DNA of 64,000 bases from Pyxicephalus adspersus (Eukaryota > Chordata > Amphibia > Anura > Pyxicephalidae): assembly GCF_032062135.1 (NCBI RefSeq), contig NC_092859.1, forward strand, positions 130,366,299 through 130,430,298, written 5' to 3'. Below the pieces are notes generated by a model. It was not told the origin of the DNA and did not search any database. It worked only from the letters and a program-made list of their open reading frames with translations. The position numbers and the translations under genes are program-made. Below, in pieces: positions 59,646 through 64,000 of this stretch; within the stretch, counting starts at the first letter, position 1; each line of letters opens with the position of its first letter.

Positions 59646-62095
59646 ACAACAATAAAAAATATAGAGATATTTTTTGCTAATGATTTGACACCTTATGTGG
59701 GAATTTGTGTCTGTAAATGATATTCTGAATGAATTACATATGTTTTGTGTTGCTATTGTACCTGAGTCAGCTGTTTTAACATGCCTACTCCAAAACAAAT
59801 AGTAAATGAAACGTTGAAAAACATTTCCACTAGTTTGCCATTTACATTTCATTAGGATGGGAGTGGAATGTTTTTCATGTGCAGGAAAAGGTATTTTGTG
59901 CTTTCAGGTGTGTGGGCTCTTGACAAACCCTGAGGGCACATCTAAAAGAAGACCCCCCTCTTCTCCATAGACTCTGGCCCAGTGTGCCTTATGCTAATTC
60001 TGTTTACTAAACACTGGAACTATTCAACTTTTCAATTTGGTTGTTTAACAGATGCAAAGTGGTAAATTTTAGTAAATGTTATTCTCTCTAGCCAGGGACC
60101 TGAGAACATTTTGTCTGGATCAAGCAATCATCCTCCTACCGGAGGTGTCAACAATTAGTAGAAAACCCCTCCACCTTATGACTTCTAAAGAACCCATTGA
60201 TAGGAAAAGCTAAAATAGGTACCACAGGTGTACAGTTGCCCGTTCCATTTCTTTTATTATAGGTATACCTGTAATAAGTAAGTGATCTGAATATGAATGT
60301 ATCCCATATGATGAGAAAATGTAGATTATTAATATTTGACAACTCAGGAGAGTCAGGACAGAAATTCTACAAGAAGTTTTACCTTTCATCAATATGAATA
60401 AGATGATCTTACCGTTTGATGCTTGATTTGAGGGTAACATTTTACAAATGTCTATCATGCCAGAAAGAGAGAAATAATCAATGGTTGATACACAGTCAAC
60501 TGTTTGTTAATCATTTTCCTAACCGCCTAGAAACCATCCATGTGAACAAGGCCTAAGTTGGATGGAGGGTTTTAAGGAAAAAGTCACTTCTGACGCACTT
60601 GAAGAGCTCATGGTTTTCAATGTCATAGGTATAGTACAATGTTGCTCTTCATAGGCAATCTGGGAGTACAGATATATGATATTTCTATATTTACATGCAT
60701 TAAATTGAATCAATGGCAGATTACCTTTTAGTTTATTCATAATTTTGCATTCCTTGACATATGGTTTGGTTCAGGGTCTCATTTTATGTTTTAATTGGTC
60801 TGTTGATTTTATTTTAAGGTACTCTTTTCTTTGTTCACCTCATGTACTTACATTCTCCTTATGTACTTTTTTTCATTCACTCATTCATTGTCTATAGCTA
60901 TATGTAAGTTTCAACAAGACTTTTGGAGTTTATACAGGAATTTCCCCAGTCCTGGCAGTTAAGTTGGGCAGTATGATGAAAGCTAATGCCTGGGAAGGGG
61001 AGCCCTGAACAGACAAATTAAGGACTCCAGACGAAAAAATGATTTATGGTTGTGTCCATTTTTTCATTTTTGTTGCCTGTGCCTCCATTGAGATATTTTA
61101 ACTCCCTGTTGTGTCACTGAGCCAGGAAGTGGAGACATTTTCTTTGACAAGAACACAGAATTAGAAACATATCAGTGTCTCCAATCTTTATTTGCTAAAG
61201 CTGGAAATTTAGCTGAAGTTTTAGAAAGTGTAGGGAAATGTGCCCTTGTCTACATATTACCTGGACATTCTTCAGCATATTTATACTTCATTGCCTATAT
61301 TGGTTCAGTAATTTAATACATTTTAATCATTCTGCAAAAATAAAGGAGCACATCCTGAACATGCTATTGTTCAGGTGGTAACCCCTATACAATGTGTCAT
61401 AAGAAATGCTGGCAGAAGTTACATTATCTTGGGCACTTTTATAGCAGTCATGGGATTATTTTTTTAGGTCATATTTGTGCATATTTACTTAGTGTGTAGT
61501 GACAGCATCAGAAGTCTTGCTGATCCTGACTTACATCTGTTTGGTAATTACTATAGATCAAAGTCATAGGACAATTGATGTGAATAGACAGAGGTTGCAC
61601 AGCCTATGAGGCCTTCCTTGTGATCTGCACAGTCTTTCATTTTTGATTATTACTTTTCTTGTCCAAATCTGACAAGTACCCAGACCTACGGGTATAGAGA
61701 TGCATCTACACAAAAAGAAAAAAAATATACAGTGTATAACATTATTCAATAGGACAGTTCCAAGAGCAAAAGTGATGTGCATGTTGCAGTAACCAACATC
61801 TCCAATCAGCATTTTGTTTACTGTAGCTGGCTCAGTAATGAGATATGTTCTAAAGTCTTGCCATAGATTTCTGCAGGTTGTGCATTCATAAAAATACTGG
61901 AGAAAAGGGACACTTTTTGGTAAACTAGTTTATAGCAAATTTTTCCTCATAGAAATATGGAGGTTGCCATTGCTGACTTCTCATTCAGTCTATGAGGTCA
62001 TGTTAACCTTCTTGTTTCACTACTTATGAGTCAGTTTATGGGGATAAAGGCTTTTGACTTTTTTTCTGACTTTCATGATATAAATATTTGTCATT
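59646..62095. other. Gene-free stretch
   Basis: About 2.4 kb without a supported exon, RNA gene or repeat boundary. Frames are under 85 codons. Confidence 0.55.
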
Positions 62096-62395
62096 GGGCC
62101 TGATTTATTAAAGTTTTTCATGTCCCCTATTTAATGTACAGTGCTGCGTAATATGTTGGCGCTATATAAATCCTGTTTATTATTAATAATAATAATAAAC
62201 GCTGGAAAGGATACACTTTTATCAGTGAAGCCGGGTTATCCAGAAAACCCAGAGGATTTCTGCAAAGTCATTTGTTATTTGCTAGCAAATGTTTTGAATC
62301 CTGGACCAGATCTATTCCAGGCTTGTTGGATCACCCAGCTTCACTGATGAAAATGTATCCTCTCCAGCCTTGAAGAGCTTTAATAAATCAGGGCC
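62096..62395. mobile_element. Fold-back element, copy 7, with nested retroposon tail
   Basis: Ends are GGGCCTGATTTATTAAAG and CTTTAATAAATCAGGGCC. The arms belong to the alternative subfamily: GGATACACTTTTATCAGTGA is mirrored by TCACTGATGAAAATGTATCC, and GCCGGGTTATCC by the ATCACCCAGCT side. About 80 bp of retroposon tail sits inside the left arm (62122-62200). Confidence 0.88.
62122..62200 (+). mobile_element. Retroposon tail-only copy nested in fold-back element
   Basis: CCCCTATTTAATGTACAGTG, CTGCGTAATATGTTGGCGCT, ATATAAATCCTGTTTATTAT then (AAT)n. The fold-back arm resumes at CGCTGGAAAGGATACAC. Confidence 0.88.
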
Positions 62396-62849
62396 ATTGA
62401 CTTAGAAAGTACTGAAAACATCAAGCCAGCAGAACAGCCAGGCAAATGGCATTCCAAGGTGAATATTGGTTGTCCTTTATGTTTATCCTAAAAAAGGTTT
62501 CCTTTAAACCAATGTATTGACATTAGAACATTGTTGCTTGGTCCTACTGATTTTGGTAAAACTGAATAATGCTCTAAAGGTCAATGGCTGCCCTCTGCAT
62601 ACACCTTTACCAGAGTATGTTAGGAAAATAGCAGCATCATACTGCCTACCAATATCTTCTGTCTACTGGTGACACCATAAACTACCCAAAGCCTAAAAAA
62701 TATTAGCAACTATAGATGACTGTCTTCGTCTACCCTTTTAGTCCCAAAAAAAACAAATACACATCTCGTTAGTAAATGAGGTTAATTTTTCCAGATTCTA
62801 CCCCCACCACTATACGTTTACCCATAGCCCTTTTATTCCTGCACTGCAC
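62396..62849. other. Gene-free stretch before the putative promoter
   Basis: No exon or repeat ends are recognised. Confidence 0.5.
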
Positions 62850-63226
62850 CCATCAACACTTTCCATTGTCAATCACTGGAAAACTATTTCCAAAGATAAT
62901 AACGTTATTATTTTCCGGTTTGCATTTATTTCACAGATTGCGTAGCGGACAAACGGTCCCTTAGCATCTTATTTTGTTGCACAACGCTTTGCATGCGCAG
63001 ATGTCAGTAAATCAACCCTCCTATTAGCACAGCAAATGACATTGTTCTGGTTGAGCTCAGTTCAAAAAATAAATGAGAATCTGTGTGTTCAATTTAAAGA
63101 GGGGAAGGGAAAAAAACCCACCAAGCACCTCCGCTGATTGCTTTTTCTGCTGCTAAGTATAACGTGTTTCTTCTGCCAAAGAAAACTAAGAATGAACTTT
63201 GCTGAGAATATGGTGCAGAGAGAGAG
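62850..63226 (+). promoter_or_regulatory. Putative promoter-proximal region of the right-hand gene
   Basis: A repeat-free region with isolated CpGs (GATTGCGTAGCGGACAAACG, GCATGCGCAG). GCATGCGCA resembles an NRF1-type half-site, and GTTTGCATTTATTTC is octamer/forkhead-like. No canonical TATA box sits at a convincing distance. The start site cannot be placed from sequence alone. The promoter call rests on its position upstream of the exon at 63530. Confidence 0.35.
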
Positions 63227-63316
63227 ATGATCTGTCTTCAGGATGTCTGTAATAAGATGAGGATAATGAGCAGAGGAGAACTGACTGTCTTAATATTCAG
63301 CTGGGCACTGTTCTAG
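63227..63316 (+). other. Upstream reading frame in putative 5' UTR
   Basis: ATG at 63227 opens a 29-codon frame ending at TAG 63314-63316, with a hydrophobic stretch LTVLIFSWALF. If transcription starts upstream of it, this and a second minimal frame (ATG-GAT-TGA, 63515-63523) would precede the main start codon and could dampen its translation. Confidence 0.3.
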
Positions 63317-63490
63317 TCTTACTAAGGGAAGGGGGGTATGAGAGGCCACCTTGGGGTCACCAAGAGTTTCCAGCATTAGCAATAGACACATCCATCCAGA
63401 GAGAGGAAGACCTGGGAGGGCAGCCCAAATCTGCATGTGTGCTGCAGGATCAGAGCTGGGGGAGGCTCCCTGGCTTGGAGCTGGCTTATT

Positions 63491-63499
63491 GGTAAGCAG
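63491..63499 (+). other. Alternative splice donor in putative 5' UTR
   Basis: TTATTG|GTAAGCAG gives a good donor immediately after position 63490. A transcript using it would skip the putative first coding segment and splice out the ATG at 63530. Confidence 0.35.
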
Positions 63500-63529
63500 C
63501 CTACTGATCTTTTGATGGATTGACTGGAG

Positions 63530-63675
63530 ATGGATCGAATGACACCCTTTGCCTTGTTTCAGTTTGTTTTTCTCTTGGCTTGCTCTGCTGCTGCTGAAAG
63601 GCTTTACATGACTTTACAATTCTATGAAGGAAGCAACAGCAGAAAGAAGAACACTACATTGCATTCTCTTAAGAG
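63530..63675 (+). CDS. Putative first coding exon of a secreted or membrane protein (partial, unidentified)
   Basis: ATG at 63530 has G at -3 and G at +4 (strong Kozak). The frame runs 48 codons plus two bases to AG|GTAAGAGG at 63675/63676, a consensus donor; without splicing it stops at the TAA inside that donor. Residues 1-22 form a signal peptide: a short charged start (MDRM), a hydrophobic core (FALFQFVFLLAC) and a small-residue cleavage site (SAAA before E23). The mature start is ERLYMTLQFYEGSNSRKKN, followed by sequon NTT at 41-43. The phase at the junction is 2. The surrounding kilobase is free of repeats and GC-richer than the rest of the window. I do not recognise the protein. The reading as a real exon rests on signal peptide, Kozak context and donor coinciding; chance is possible. 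Confidence 0.5.
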
Positions 63676-64000
63676 GTAAGAGGCTGATTAGCAAGCAGAA
63701 CGAGCAGCAATCTGTGCCCTGCTCAGTGCCACTCTGCAGCCTGGGCACCACTGAGAGCAGAAGGGATCCTGGGCACTGGCAGGGGCAGCCTGGACACTAA
63801 TACAGAGCCTGGGCACTGGCAGGGGCAGCCCGGACACTAATAGGGGGGGAAGATAGGGCAGTCCACTGTCTCTCTGCCATTTGATCAAGCTGGAGCTTTG
63901 AAGATCAGAAAGCTTACAGCTGGGCCTGAAGACTGGTGTATAGGACAACTGGGATGTGCAGAGTCTTGTAACCCCCCTCTGGATTGTCTCTAGCTACCCC
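63676..64000 (+). other. Putative start of intron 1 with a 40-bp tandem repeat
   Basis: Begins with the donor GTAAGAGG. Positions 63768-63841 hold two copies of a 40-bp unit starting CCTGGGCACTGGCAGGGGCA; a related CCTGGGCACCACTG occurs at about 63740. The minus-strand 86-codon frame across it is incidental. The window ends inside this region. Confidence 0.5.

Noticed and set aside
1..64000. CRISPR arrays, phage, restriction, toxin-antitoxin or other prokaryotic systems
   Set aside because: The sequence is vertebrate genomic DNA. No regularly spaced direct repeats with unique spacers and no compact gene clusters occur.

Overview
This window is vertebrate nuclear DNA and is almost entirely non-coding. 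It is AT-rich and full of stop codons in all frames. It has no operons, ribosome-binding sites, closely packed reading frames or CRISPR-like arrays. The repeat content suggests an amphibian, most likely a frog: a tRNA-derived SINE, many short retroposed tails built on a 'GCGCTATATAAATCCTGTTTA' core followed by (AAT)n, numerous short inverted-repeat DNA transposons with 3-bp TAA/TTA or 8-bp target duplications, a decayed Tc1-type transposase and an L1-like LINE 3' end. The frog assignment comes from recognising the repeat style, not from a database search.

Layout. Positions 1-5.7 kb are plain AT-rich DNA. From 5.7 to 14.3 kb there is a dead Tc1 transposase, a near-perfect 67-bp palindrome, a full SINE and several small inverted-repeat elements. 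At 14.74-15.0 kb a CRE-like site, a TATA-like box and a small secreted-type reading frame line up; this is a speculative peptide gene. From 17.2 to 19.0 kb lie a multi-hairpin element and two inverted copies of a 280-bp repeat. From 22.4 to 32.7 kb there are several copies of a fold-back element, a 408-bp hAT-type element with an exact 8-bp target duplication, a long member of the retroposon-tail family and a second full SINE. From 33 to 53 kb come an L1-like 3' end, tandem repeats, a CpG-rich inverted-repeat element and more retroposon tails. From 53 to 62.4 kb there is a cluster of a 280-bp interspersed repeat with nested insertions, including a second hAT-type element, plus a second, inverted copy of the CpG-rich element.

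The last kilobase differs in character: it is richer in GC and lacks recognisable repeats. It holds a plausible first coding exon (63530-63675) that starts in strong Kozak context, encodes a signal peptide and runs into a consensus splice donor. The simplest reading is that the window is the upstream flank, possibly with distal regulatory elements, of a secreted or membrane-protein gene transcribed rightward and continuing beyond the window. I could not identify the protein. Most other reading frames of 60-150 codons are chance frames or lie inside repeats. No prokaryotic-type system, tRNA or rRNA gene was found. The most unusual content is structural: several palindromic element families whose two arms appear to diverge together.
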